A stretch of 44,848 nucleotides of DNA, taken from Gemmatimonadota bacterium (GTDB lineage: Bacteria > Gemmatimonadota > Gemmatimonadetes > Gemmatimonadales > GWC2-71-9). Shown here piece by piece: positions 1 to 7,897 of the stretch. The stretch's first letter is position 1. The number at the start of each line of letters is the position of its first letter. Location: positions 1 through 44,848 of the forward strand of contig QHUZ01000027.1 in assembly GCA_003223395.1 (NCBI GenBank), in the 5' to 3' direction. The notes under the pieces are model-generated. The model made no database searches. It was not told the origin of the DNA and worked only from the letters and a program-made list of their open reading frames with translations. Both the position numbers and the translations under genes were made by a program.

Positions 1-271
1 TCTCTTCGTTGTCCAACTCGACCTGCGTGCCACTGTACTTCCCGTAGATGACCCGGTCCCCAACTTTCAGCTCCATCGGGATCGTCTCACCCTTCTCCCG
101 CCGCCCCGGACCCACGGCGATGATTTCGCCCTGGATTGGCTTCTCTTTGGCGGTGTCGGGGATGTACAGCCCACCCTTCATCGTTTCGGTCTCTTCCATC
201 GGCCGGATCGCGACGCGATCGGCCAACGGATAGACCTTGTACTTCGGGGTCGTCTTGGTTGCCGTTGGCAT
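1..271 (-). CDS. groES: GroES co-chaperonin (10 kDa), C-terminus cut by window edge
   Basis: GroES caps the GroEL folding chamber in the cytoplasm. The visible 90 residues cover nearly the whole family length. They open with [20 protein letters not shown], contain the mobile-loop stretch around [19 protein letters not shown] and the family block GEIIAVGPG, and end in [17 protein letters not shown], so only a few residues are missing. The ATG at 271 is preceded by GGAGG about 11 bases upstream. A perfect CIRCE operator lies about 40 bases before the start, so HrcA-type heat-shock repression is expected. groEL would be expected just beyond the left edge. Confidence 0.97.
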   Translation of the reverse strand, partial: MPTATKTTPKYKVYPLADRVAIRPMEETETMKGGLYIPDTAKEKPIQGEIIAVGPGRREKGETIPMELKVGDRVIYGKYSGTQVELDNEE

Positions 272-311
272 GATACCCTGAACCTCCGTAACTCTTTGAA
301 TTGATTAGCCG

Positions 312-338
312 TTAGCACTCGCGGATGGTGAGTGCTAA
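312..338 (-). promoter_or_regulatory. CIRCE operator (HrcA binding site) upstream of groES
   Basis: TTAGCACTC and GAGTGCTAA form a perfect 9-base inverted repeat separated by nine bases, matching the classical CIRCE consensus without mismatch. It sits in the short gap between the lipoprotein-like gene and groES and is oriented with groES. HrcA is the known ligand of this element in many phyla. hrcA itself is not in the window. Confidence 0.97.
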
Positions 339-379
339 TTGACGACGGGGGGGAATCTGCGCAGGCGGCTAGGGCAGTG

Positions 380-754
380 TCAAGGGGCGAGCGCTTTGAT
401 CGCGGCGACGGCCCGAGCGCGAGGCGTGACCGTCAGCGAGTCGAGCGGAATTGTCGCGGCACCAACGATTTCGCCCGACCGCGTATCGGCGAGCCGGATA
501 TGGAACCAGAGGGGCTGCCCGGGGCCGGGATCGCTGAACGTGAAGTAGATCAGGACCGCCGTCGGTCCACTGCCGCCCCGGACCCTGGGCCGGACCTTGA
601 TCCCCTGCTCTCGCATCGCGCGGGCGAGCTCGATGCTTTGCGTATCCTTCTCTTCGACGACGACGGCGTAACCGTGCAGCTGGGCTGGGAGATGACCGCT
701 GGCACAGCCGAGGGCGACGAGCATACACGTCGGCACGATGGCGCGTCGGGTCAT
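380..754 (-). CDS. Hypothetical exported or lipoprotein-like protein, 124 aa
   Basis: I do not recognise this family. The start chosen is the ATG that overlaps the stop of the upstream NlpC/P60 gene in an ATGA junction. It gives a basic N-terminus followed by a hydrophobic stretch ending in LVALGCASG, where the Cys could be lipidated, although Ala at -3 is a weak lipobox. The remainder is a small soluble domain with alternating hydrophobic residues (YAVVVEEKDTQSIELARAM, then AVLIYFTFSDPGPGQPLWFH and LADTRSGEIVGAATI), reminiscent of a periplasmic alpha-beta domain. Translational coupling to the hydrolase suggests a shared envelope role, which is inference. Confidence 0.72.
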   Translation of the reverse strand: MTRRAIVPTCMLVALGCASGHLPAQLHGYAVVVEEKDTQSIELARAMREQGIKVRPRVRGGSGPTAVLIYFTFSDPGPGQPLWFHIRLADTRSGEIVGAATIPLDSLTVTPRARAVAAIKALAP

Positions 755-1764
755 TGAACGATCCGTCGCACACCCACCCATCGCGTAACCCACCAAGCCC
801 CGTCGGTGTCCAGCCCATCAAGGCGCGACAGCTTCACGCCGCTGTTCGAGCTGTGGATGAATTTCTGTTCACCGACGTACATCCCCACGTGGGTGACACC
901 GCCACCGGGTTGCGCCGCGAAGAGCAGAATGTCCCCAGGCTGGAGCGCGTCGAGGAGGGGAGGCACTTCGGCGCCCGCGTGCGCCTGATCGCGACTCATA
1001 CGTGGCAGCCGGATGCCATGCTGGCTGTAGGCCCACTGGACGAGCCCCGAGCAATCAAAGCCGTTCGCCGCAGTCCCGCCCCACACGTAGGGAGTCCCGA
1101 GCGCATCGAGCGCGGTCTTCACGACACCGGAGGCGTTGCCGATGATCATGAGCGGCGGCTGGGGCGGCGGCGCCTGGGGAGGCGGTAGCTCGCCAGGCCC
1201 CCGTCTTGGCCAGCGGCGGTCCACCGCCCTGCCAATGGTCACCGATAAACCGATCGAGGCGGCGATTCCATCGCGTGCGTTCGCGCTCGTGCGCCAGAAG
1301 CCGCGCGGCCCGACGTCTTGGAGCCGGTACACGGTTTCCAGGCCGAGTGCCGCCCAGCGAATCGGGCGCCATTCGACTCCCCCACCCAGGGTCCAGAGCG
1401 CCGCCAGCTCCTGCGACGATGTATCCGTAGAGACGCCGAGCGAAACGCCGGCGAGGGCGTATGGGCTGACCGTCGAGCGACGCCGAAAGGCGTGCAGCTG
1501 CCAGCCCGCGCCGTAGAAGGCGTGATGTCGTCCGAGACTGTCGTGGATCAGAATCTGTGCGGCGAGTCCCTGCGAGAAGATCCCGGCGATGGGGGCGTCC
1601 GTCCGAAGCTCGTAGCTCTTGGATTGATTCCCCGAATACCAACGCCCGAGGCGCAGATCGACGTCACGTCCCCCTCCCCCTCCCCCTCCCCCCCCTTGGG
1701 CGGAGAGCTGGGAGACTGCGGCAATTAGAAGGAGGGGCTCAATCCGCGGCCGCAATCGCGGCAT
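751..1764 (-). CDS. NlpC/P60 peptidoglycan hydrolase with N-terminal barrel-like domain
   Basis: Predicted gamma-D-glutamyl or peptide-crosslink hydrolase acting on cell wall peptides outside the cytoplasmic membrane. The 337-residue product has a signal peptide (1-23, ending QLSAQ), nine consecutive glycines (24-32), and a region of amphipathic beta strands (about 34-180) resembling a small outer-membrane barrel. A Pro-rich linker (about 193-205) leads to a C-terminal NlpC/P60 domain (about 212-337). The triad is visible: Cys238 in DCSG, His292 in THVGMYVG and His304 in FIHSS. The start at 1764 places the signal peptide at the N-terminus and overlaps the preceding gene by 26 bases. The barrel assignment is a reading of sequence pattern only; the hydrolase domain is secure. 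Confidence 0.88.
   Translation of the reverse strand: MPRLRPRIEPLLLIAAVSQLSAQGGGGGGGGGRDVDLRLGRWYSGNQSKSYELRTDAPIAGIFSQGLAAQILIHDSLGRHHAFYGAGWQLHAFRRRSTVSPYALAGVSLGVSTDTSSQELAALWTLGGGVEWRPIRWAALGLETVYRLQDVGPRGFWRTSANARDGIAASIGLSVTIGRAVDRRWPRRGPGELPPPQAPPPQPPLMIIGNASGVVKTALDALGTPYVWGGTAANGFDCSGLVQWAYSQHGIRLPRMSRDQAHAGAEVPPLLDALQPGDILLFAAQPGGGVTHVGMYVGEQKFIHSSNSGVKLSRLDGLDTDGAWWVTRWVGVRRIVQ
1670..1695 (-). repeat. G-tract hexamer repeat (GGGGGA) inside the NlpC/P60 gene
   Basis: On the coding strand this reads as a run of eight G followed by three A-separated runs of five G. It encodes the nine-glycine stretch immediately after the signal peptide. Gain or loss of one six-base unit would add or remove two glycines, whereas slippage in the G8 run would shift the frame. 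Four adjacent G-runs could also form a G-quadruplex. Confidence 0.85.
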
Positions 1765-2023
1765 GCTCCTCGGAAGCGCGCGGGGCCATGTGGTGCGAGA
1801 GCAAGTGCGGCAGATGACGCATGAAGCGAACCCAGGTCCAGAGCACCGCAAACCCGAACAGGAAGGCCCCGGAGCCGGCGATGACGAGCATGACGACAGG
1901 ATTCACGAATCGCAGCGCGACGAGCGCTCCAAGCCACAATCCCACATGCGATGCCGCCCACGCCCAGATCGGGGTCATCAGCCACCCCACGACCACGAGC
2001 AAGTGCGCCATCCATCTCGGCAC
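1739..2023 (-). CDS. Small membrane protein, 94 aa
   Basis: Unrecognised protein with about two membrane segments (LLVVVGWLMTPIWAWAASHV and the region VVMLVIAGSGAFLFGFAVLW), then an Arg/His-rich tail. A GTG start at 2023 has a GAGGA motif about ten bases upstream. An ATG four codons downstream is possible. It begins six bases after the stop of the membrane-protein gene before it and runs 26 bases into the NlpC/P60 gene, so it is probably co-translated with both. Confidence 0.65.
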   Translation of the reverse strand: MPRWMAHLLVVVGWLMTPIWAWAASHVGLWLGALVALRFVNPVVMLVIAGSGAFLFGFAVLWTWVRFMRHLPHLLSHHMAPRASEEHAAIAAAD

Positions 2024-2029
2024 GGTGCG

Positions 2030-2638
2030 TTATCCTCTGCGGGCCAGAACCACGAGGGCGAATATGACGAGCGTGAGCACAAACCCGGCGCCCGCGGCGA
2101 CCGGCATGAACAGGATGCCCGCCAACCCGAGGCCGAGACCGGCACTCAGACCACCCAGGACCGCAGGGGTCGCGAGCGACCGGATCGCCGTATCGCCACC
2201 ACGCGCGCCGCGGCCGGCTGTCACGATCGCCCCCATCCACCCCACGAACGTTCCCAGCATCCACCAGATCGGCAGATACCACCACGTGCTCCCGCCACCG
2301 ATGGCGTCCCAGGTCCACGGGAACGCCTTGAACGGCCGCAGCAGGATGATATCGATCGCCATAAAGATGATCGTACCCCACAACGCGATCGCCGCCGCAC
2401 TCGCCACACCCTGGACGGTGCGCGACGCCGCGAAGAACCCCGGCAGGAATGCCGCTGCGACACCACCCGCGAGCACGATGAGCATCAAGAGGAACGAGGT
2501 GACGACTCCCGTTGGAAGGAGACCGGATCTCGATACGAAGAGAAACAGGACGACGGCCGCCCCGGTCACCGCGCCGACGATGGTTCCACTCTGCAGTATG
2601 TGCCGGAATTCGGAGCGATCGACAGTCGCGGAAGTCAT
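2030..2638 (-). CDS. Polytopic membrane protein of unknown function, 202 aa
   Basis: No family recognised. The sequence contains five or six hydrophobic segments (for example GTIVGAVTGAAVVLFLFVS, TSFLLMLIVLAGGVAAAFL and GFVLTLVIFALVVLA at the C-terminus) joined by short loops. The ATG at 2638 is preferred over an upstream TTG because GAGGAG lies ten bases before it. It heads the short group of membrane and envelope genes that ends with the lipoprotein-like gene. Confidence 0.72.
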   Translation of the reverse strand: MTSATVDRSEFRHILQSGTIVGAVTGAAVVLFLFVSRSGLLPTGVVTSFLLMLIVLAGGVAAAFLPGFFAASRTVQGVASAAAIALWGTIIFMAIDIILLRPFKAFPWTWDAIGGGSTWWYLPIWWMLGTFVGWMGAIVTAGRGARGGDTAIRSLATPAVLGGLSAGLGLGLAGILFMPVAAGAGFVLTLVIFALVVLARRG

Positions 2639-2686
2639 CTGGTGCAATCTCCTCGAGGGTGATCCTGCTAATCTAAACGACGCACA

Positions 2687-3610
2687 TTACGAGGCAAACA
2701 CAAACAGCACTGTAAGGTCGGTCACGGCCCAGGCGGCGAGTGCGCGATACATCCCCCGCTGGTGTTGCTTCGGACTCCACGTCGCGTAATCGAGTAGCCA
2801 CGGGAGCAACACCACAAGCCAGAGTACCAGCGGCACCAGCAGCGTGAAGCCTTTCGCTGCGACGTTCAGGAGCAGCATTGCCCAGGCGAGTAATCCGAAC
2901 GCCAAGAGCGTGGAGAGGGTGGCTACGACGAGGCTCGCCCGCATCCCCAGGATCAGCGCGAGGGTGCGGTCGCCGCGCCGGCGGTCCTCGTCGAACTGAT
3001 ACAGCTGCGTGAGCGGATACAGCCCGGCAAACAGCGGACAGAACGCCAGCAGGACCAGGCCGTGCCCGATATCGAGGGGACGTCCGGTGCCCGCCCACGC
3101 GGCATAGGGCGTGAGCGTACCGAACCCCCACATGTTGATGACCCAGTCTACACCGGCGACCGCCTTGAAGCGAAACGGCGGAACGGAATACAGGATCGAG
3201 AGGACGAAACAGATCGCATACGCGACGCGGAATCCGACCGGGAGCAGCAACGCGAGTGCCTGCCCCACCACGAGCAATCCCCAGCTGAAATGGAGCAGAT
3301 AGCGCGGCAACGCGGGCGGGGAGTTCAAATAGCCGATGTCACCCTCGTCCTTGTCGAACACGCTGTTGATCGCGAGCGTGCCGCCGTTCAGAAACACGAC
3401 CCAGATGACGAGCGCGAGCAGCGCCGAGCCGATGTGCTCTCCGCGCATCACGCCCGCTACGCCGACCGCCAGGACATAGCCGAGGAGCGTGTGCCCCGCC
3501 ATGATGGGCCACTCGGCGGGACGCATGTGCAGGATGTAGGAGTAGACGTCGCCGGGGAGGACGCGATATCCCCAGCGCCGCCACGCGCTCAGCGTGCGTG
3601 CGTCGGTCAC
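2687..3610 (-). CDS. UbiA-family prenyltransferase
   Basis: Integral membrane enzyme predicted to transfer a polyprenyl group from a diphosphate donor to an unidentified acceptor. Both Asp-rich motifs are present: NSVFDKDEGD near residue 80, and QFDEDRRRGDRT in the second half. About eight hydrophobic helices fill the rest. The GTG at 3610 overlaps the coaX stop as GTGA. It is the last gene of the long overlapping chain and differs from the other UbiA-type protein at 5949-6770. A menaquinone, ubiquinone, heme or carotenoid acceptor cannot be chosen from sequence alone. Confidence 0.85.
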   Translation of the reverse strand: MTDARTLSAWRRWGYRVLPGDVYSYILHMRPAEWPIMAGHTLLGYVLAVGVAGVMRGEHIGSALLALVIWVVFLNGGTLAINSVFDKDEGDIGYLNSPPALPRYLLHFSWGLLVVGQALALLLPVGFRVAYAICFVLSILYSVPPFRFKAVAGVDWVINMWGFGTLTPYAAWAGTGRPLDIGHGLVLLAFCPLFAGLYPLTQLYQFDEDRRRGDRTLALILGMRASLVVATLSTLLAFGLLAWAMLLLNVAAKGFTLLVPLVLWLVVLLPWLLDYATWSPKQHQRGMYRALAAWAVTDLTVLFVFAS

Positions 3611-4392
3611 CACTTCAGGCCGAGCGCCGCCGCCGCGATCCGTAAGCCGACCAGCGTGAGATCGGGGTGAACCGATTCGATTTCCTTGCACAATGGCGCG
3701 ACGAGTCCGGCGAGTCCGCCCGTCGCGACGACGATCGGCTTAGTCTTCGATGGCCATTCGGCCCTGATGCGGCGCACCAGACCGTCCACCGCGTCGGCGG
3801 TGCCCCACAACACGCCGGCACGAATGCAGTCCTCCGTCCGGCGACCGATCGCGCGCGTGGGCGGCGTCAGCTCAGTGGCCGGCAGCTTCGCCGTCTTGCG
3901 CACCAGCTCATCCGACGCGGTGCGCAGGCCGGGCATGATCACTCCACCAATGAAGCGGACCCCCCCATCCACGGTGATGCAATCGAACGTGGTCGCAGTC
4001 CCGAAGTCCACGACGATCGTGTCTTTCTTGAAGAGCTGCGCCGCGGCGAGCGTGTTGACGATCCGATCGGCGCCGACCGTCAGCGGCTCTTCCACATCGA
4101 GCACCAAGGGCAGTTTCGATCGCCCGTCCACGCGCGTGGGCTTGCGGGTCGTGGCGGCCTCGATCCCGTCGCTGAGATTCTCGGTGATCTGCGGCGCGAC
4201 GGATGCGAGAATCGCGGCGCGAATCTCTTGCGTCGAATGACCGGACTGCGTCAGCTGTGCGGTAAGCGCATACGCCCACTCGTCGGGTGTACGGTTTGGA
4301 GTCGAGTGCAGGCGCCAATGTGCCTCGAGCCGGTCGCTCGCAAAGAGCCCGACGGTCGTCTCGGTGTTGCCGATGTCGAACGCGAGGAGCAT
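3607..4392 (-). CDS. coaX: Type III pantothenate kinase
   Basis: Phosphorylates pantothenate, the first committed step of coenzyme A synthesis. The 261-residue product begins MLLAFDIGNTETTVGLF, the phosphate-binding motif of this ASKHA-fold family. It carries GADRIVNTLAA and DFGTATTFDCI, both characteristic of type III enzymes, and ends in GLRIAAAALGLKW. The ATG at 4392 puts the DIGN motif at the N-terminus as usual. It follows birA by seven bases, a common bacterial pairing, and overlaps the next gene by four. Confidence 0.95.
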   Translation of the reverse strand: MLLAFDIGNTETTVGLFASDRLEAHWRLHSTPNRTPDEWAYALTAQLTQSGHSTQEIRAAILASVAPQITENLSDGIEAATTRKPTRVDGRSKLPLVLDVEEPLTVGADRIVNTLAAAQLFKKDTIVVDFGTATTFDCITVDGGVRFIGGVIMPGLRTASDELVRKTAKLPATELTPPTRAIGRRTEDCIRAGVLWGTADAVDGLVRRIRAEWPSKTKPIVVATGGLAGLVAPLCKEIESVHPDLTLVGLRIAAAALGLKW

Positions 4393-4399
4393 GGGGCGG

Positions 4400-5179
4400 C
4401 TAAGATAGCTCGACGTGGCCGTCGCGCACCATCGTAGTGCCTGCACCGGTGTCCACGAGCAGCGCCCCGTCGGGGCGGATACCCGCGGCGCGACCCGCGA
4501 GCGGCGTGCGAATCTGGCGGCCGCGGAGCCAGTCGCGCCGTGCGAACGCGGCGCATTCAAACTGCGTGAGCTGTGCGCCGTGCGCCGTGAGCCGTAACAG
4601 CGCGGGCACCAATTGATCTAATACGTCGATCCGGCGGACAATGGGCCGGAATTCGCGCAACGCAACGGCGCGATCGGCGAGCTCGGCCGGGATGTCGTTC
4701 GCCACGTTGACGCCGATCCCGACCGCGAGCCACTGCAATGACTCCCCCTGCCAGCGACTCTCGCACAAGATTCCCGCAACCTTGCGATCGTCGACGAGGA
4801 CGTCGTTCGGCCATTTGAGTCCCGCGCGCGGTCGCGAGAGCGACGTCGGCCGGACGCCGAGGACGGCTTCGACCACGTCGGCGAGCACGAGTCCCACCCG
4901 CAGCGACAACACGCCCGATGCGGGAAGTGCCGGTGGCGGCCGCAGCAACATGCCGAGCCACACGCCACCGGGAGGCGATCGCCAGGTGCGGCCGTCGCGC
5001 CCCCGCCCTGCGGTCTGTTCTTCGGAGAGCACGACCGTGCCCGACGGCGCACCCTGCGCGCCGAGGTCGTGAATGGCATCGAGACTGGAAGTGAGGGTCC
5101 GGAACACGCCGCATTGCGGCACGCCCCAACGGCGCGCGAGGACCGCCGCAGGTATGTCGTCGATCGCTAGCCGTGCCAC
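4400..5179 (-). CDS. birA: Biotin-[acetyl-CoA-carboxylase] ligase
   Basis: Attaches biotin to the carboxyl carrier protein of acetyl-CoA carboxylase. The catalytic core shows GRGRDGRTWRSPPGG, KWPNDVLV and KVAGILCE, with a C-terminal SH3-like piece (LAGRAAGIRPDGALLVD). No N-terminal helix-turn-helix precedes the core, so this is a monofunctional enzyme rather than a repressor. The GTG at 5179 overlaps uppP by 13 bases; there is no ATG in the plausible region. A 7-base repeat array (4564-4598) lies between the core and the SH3-like part, about residues 193-205. Confidence 0.92.
   Translation of the reverse strand: MARLAIDDIPAAVLARRWGVPQCGVFRTLTSSLDAIHDLGAQGAPSGTVVLSEEQTAGRGRDGRTWRSPPGGVWLGMLLRPPPALPASGVLSLRVGLVLADVVEAVLGVRPTSLSRPRAGLKWPNDVLVDDRKVAGILCESRWQGESLQWLAVGIGVNVANDIPAELADRAVALREFRPIVRRIDVLDQLVPALLRLTAHGAQLTQFECAAFARRDWLRGRQIRTPLAGRAAGIRPDGALLVDTGAGTTMVRDGHVELS
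4564..4598 (+). repeat. Heptamer tandem array inside birA (CCGTGCG type)
   Basis: Five successive 7-base units, centred on CCGTGCG and CCGTGAG, run without interruption. The array is antisense to birA and encodes part of its inter-domain region. The same CCGTGCG unit, in the opposite chromosomal orientation, recurs in the miaA array at 7991-8018. Confidence 0.75.
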
Positions 5180-5952
5180 AGGGCGTACGCCAGGGTGAAC
5201 AGTCCGATCGCAAAGCAGTAGGGCGCGAATGCGAAGAAGCGCCCGCGCCGGAGCATCGCCACCAGGAAGCGAATCGCGAACACGCCGGAAAGAAACGCGA
5301 CGAGACACCCGACGAGTAGCGGCACGCCACCCACCTGGGCGATGTCCACCGAGGCGTGCCGCGCTTCGAACAGGCCCGCACCGGCGATGAGCGGGATCGC
5401 CATCAAGAAACTGAAATCCGCCGCAGCCACGGCGCCGAGGCCGACCCAGAGGCCCGATGCAATCGTGGTCCCCGAGCGTGAGACGCCGGGCAGCGGGGCG
5501 AACGCCTGCGCCAGTCCGATGATCAGGGCCCCTTTGGGTGTCGGCTGCATCGCGCCTTCCGGCGACAGCTTCTTCGTGGACCACAGCAAGAGTCCGGTGA
5601 CGAGGAAGCCGATGCCCGCGGCCCACAGCGATTCGAATGCCCGCTCGATCTGATGCTCCAGAAAGACGCCTACCAGGCCGGCCGGAATCATCCCGATGAT
5701 CAGCAGTCCCGCATAGCGCAACGCGTCAGGCTGGCGGCGCACGACACCCACGGCGAGCCGCCAGAAGCGCGCGCCGTAGACGACCAGGATCGACCCGAGC
5801 GTCGCGACGTGCAGCGCGACTTCCACGAAGATCCCGGGCGTGTGCACGCCGGCCACATGGCCGATGACCGCGAGATGCCCATCGCTCGAGACCGGCAGGA
5901 ACTCGGTGAGTCCCTGCACCAGTCCGAGCAAAATGCCTTGCCAGAGCGTCAT
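5167..5952 (-). CDS. uppP: Undecaprenyl-diphosphate phosphatase (BacA/UppP type)
   Basis: Recycles the undecaprenyl lipid carrier for peptidoglycan and polysaccharide export, and confers bacitracin tolerance. The 261-residue membrane protein has both active-site regions: QGLTEFLPVSSDGHLA near the N-terminus and PGVSRSGTT in the second half, with about eight hydrophobic helices. The ATG at 5952 overlaps the upstream prenyltransferase stop as ATGA. Usual family length is 260-280, so the gene is complete. Confidence 0.96.
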   Translation of the reverse strand: MTLWQGILLGLVQGLTEFLPVSSDGHLAVIGHVAGVHTPGIFVEVALHVATLGSILVVYGARFWRLAVGVVRRQPDALRYAGLLIIGMIPAGLVGVFLEHQIERAFESLWAAGIGFLVTGLLLWSTKKLSPEGAMQPTPKGALIIGLAQAFAPLPGVSRSGTTIASGLWVGLGAVAAADFSFLMAIPLIAGAGLFEARHASVDIAQVGGVPLLVGCLVAFLSGVFAIRFLVAMLRRGRFFAFAPYCFAIGLFTLAYALWHG

Positions 5953-6770
5953 GCAACCTTTCCCGCGACCAGCGCGATCAGCCCGATGACCATGGCGCCC
6001 TTGAGCAGCGCACTCACGCGTTCGACTTTCCCGAGCAGCAGCCATGTCGCGGCAACGAGCACCGCCATTTGCGCGACGAGGGCGATCACAAAGTACGCGC
6101 CGCCGTATCCCGCGTTCCGCGGCAACAACAGACTGGCCGGCACGAACAGCAGGCCCACGCCCGCGGCCAACACCATTGCGGGCCGCCGCCCCAACGCGAT
6201 CGGCAGCGTGCGGCGCCCAATCGTCCGGTCGCCGGGTTCGTCCTCGACGTCTTTGACGACCTCGCGCACGAGGTGCAGCAACGCCGCCAACACCCACGGG
6301 ACAATACCCGCCGCGGCAGCGCCCGCCGCAAGTGCGCCGTAGAACGGCGGCGATCCCGCCACCACCGCAACCGCCACGTTGCCGAGCAGCGGCCTCCGCT
6401 TGAGGAGCGGCGAGTAGGCGAACATGACGGCAAGGGCGCCAAGGGCGGCAAGGAATAGCCACCCGCTGACCAATCCAGCGAATGCGAGTCCGATCACCGA
6501 ACCGTCGAAGACAATCCCGTCCGCGACACGACGCGAGCTCTGCCCCGCCGCCAGCGGCCGCGTCCCGGGACGATTGACGCGATCGGCCGCGACGTCCCGG
6601 ATGTCGTTCCACGTGTTGCCGACGGCGCCGATGGCGATCGCGGAGATCGCCGCGAACAGCAATTCCTTGGGAAGCGCGATCCGGCCTAACGCGATCCAGC
6701 CGCCCGCGAGCACGCCCGCGGCGGCGATGAGGAGATTGGGGGCGCGAATCAGTCGCAGCAGCGGCCGCAT
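5949..6770 (-). CDS. UbiA-family prenyltransferase, geranylgeranylglyceryl-phosphate transferase-like
   Basis: Membrane prenyltransferase of 273 residues. Motif one is NTWNDIRDVAADRVNRPGTR followed by PLAAG; motif two is VVKDVEDEPGDRTIGRRTLP. The NRP-x-RP-(L)AAG signature resembles enzymes annotated as geranylgeranylglycerol-phosphate geranylgeranyltransferase (archaeal ether-lipid step two and bacterial relatives). Genes of this type also occur in bacteria without archaeal lipids, so the real acceptor is uncertain. The start overlaps the bshA stop by one base (TAATG). Its neighbour uppP uses polyprenyl phosphates too. Confidence 0.85.
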   Translation of the reverse strand: MRPLLRLIRAPNLLIAAAGVLAGGWIALGRIALPKELLFAAISAIAIGAVGNTWNDIRDVAADRVNRPGTRPLAAGQSSRRVADGIVFDGSVIGLAFAGLVSGWLFLAALGALAVMFAYSPLLKRRPLLGNVAVAVVAGSPPFYGALAAGAAAAGIVPWVLAALLHLVREVVKDVEDEPGDRTIGRRTLPIALGRRPAMVLAAGVGLLFVPASLLLPRNAGYGGAYFVIALVAQMAVLVAATWLLLGKVERVSALLKGAMVIGLIALVAGKVA

Positions 6771-7897
6771 TACGCGAGGACCTCTTCGTACAGCTCCTCG
6801 TAGCGCGGCACGACCCGGTCGGCGGAGAACTCGAGCGCGTGTGCCGCCGCGGCGCGTTTCAACTTTTCGTGCTCGGCCGGATTCTCGAGCAGGCGCAACG
6901 CCCGGTCGGCCATCGTCGCGACGTCGCCGGGCGGCGCGAGGAACCCGGTCTTGCCGTCCTCGACGACTTCGGGAATGCCGCCGGCGGCACTGGCGATGAC
7001 CGGCACCGCGCAGGCCATCGCCTCGAGGGCGGCGAGCCCGAAGGACTCGGTCGCGGATGGCAGCAGAAACAGATCGGCCCCGCGCAGCACGTCACCCACG
7101 TTCTCCACCTTGCCGAGGAATCGCACATCCTTGCGCAGCCCGAGCTCATCGACCTGGTGCTCGGCTGCGTCGCGATCGGGTCCATCGCCGACGAGCACCA
7201 GGGTGGCGGGAATCTTCTTGCGCACCGTCGCGAAGACCTTCACGACATCTCCGACGCGCTTCACCGGCCGGAAGTTGGAGACGTGCACCAGCACCCGATG
7301 CCCCTTCGGCGCGAGCCGCTTGCGGTCGGAGTCGTCAGCCGGCGGATGGTAGTCCGCGGTGGAGATGAAATTCGGAATCACGCGCACGTCGCACTGCCCG
7401 CAGCCGAAGGCGCGATAGGTCTCGTCGCGCAGGTAGGCCGAAACCGCGGTCACCTTGTCCGACTGCTCGATGGAGAATTTGGTGAGCGTGTAGTACGACG
7501 GGTCCTGGCCAACGAGTGTGATGTCCGTGCCGTGCAGCGTCGTGACGATCTTGAGGTCGAGCTTTTCGTGCAGCAGCATCTGCTTCGCCAGCCACGCGGT
7601 CGCGGCGTGTGGGATGGCGTAGTGCACGTGCATCAGATCGAGCTGCTCGCGCTTGGCGACCTCGTGTTGCTTCACGGCGAGCGCCAGCGCATACGGGGAC
7701 GACTGCTCGAACAGCGGATACTCGAGCTGCGTGACTTCGTGGAACGTCACGCGCTCCGCGTACCCGCGCAGGCGGAACGGGCTCGCATAGGAGATGAAGT
7801 GAATCTCGTGGCCGCGGCGCGCGAGCTCGAGGCCGAGCTCGGTGGCGACGGCGCCCGAGCCACCATACGTTGGGTAACACGTGATTCCGATGCGCAT
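6770..7897 (-). CDS. bshA: N-acetyl-alpha-D-glucosaminyl L-malate synthase
   Basis: GT4 glycosyltransferase that joins UDP-GlcNAc to L-malate, the first step of bacillithiol synthesis. The N-terminus MRIGITCYPTYGGSGAVATE, then HVHYAIPHA, TTLHGTDITLVG, the NFIS loop and the donor-site region ending in ESFGLAALEAMACAVPVIAS, are diagnostic of BshA rather than a generic GT4 protein. The 375-residue length matches the family. It abuts the miaA stop directly. No bshB or bshC is present in the window; they must be sought elsewhere in the genome. Confidence 0.95.
   Translation of the reverse strand: MRIGITCYPTYGGSGAVATELGLELARRGHEIHFISYASPFRLRGYAERVTFHEVTQLEYPLFEQSSPYALALAVKQHEVAKREQLDLMHVHYAIPHAATAWLAKQMLLHEKLDLKIVTTLHGTDITLVGQDPSYYTLTKFSIEQSDKVTAVSAYLRDETYRAFGCGQCDVRVIPNFISTADYHPPADDSDRKRLAPKGHRVLVHVSNFRPVKRVGDVVKVFATVRKKIPATLVLVGDGPDRDAAEHQVDELGLRKDVRFLGKVENVGDVLRGADLFLLPSATESFGLAALEAMACAVPVIASAAGGIPEVVEDGKTGFLAPPGDVATMADRALRLLENPAEHEKLKRAAAAHALEFSADRVVPRYEELYEEVLA

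Noticed and set aside
6428-6454. Nine-base tandem (CGGCAAGGG type) in the prenyltransferase gene
   Set aside because: Three units only, with mismatches, encoding an ordinary Ala/Leu-rich membrane segment; could be chance in this composition.
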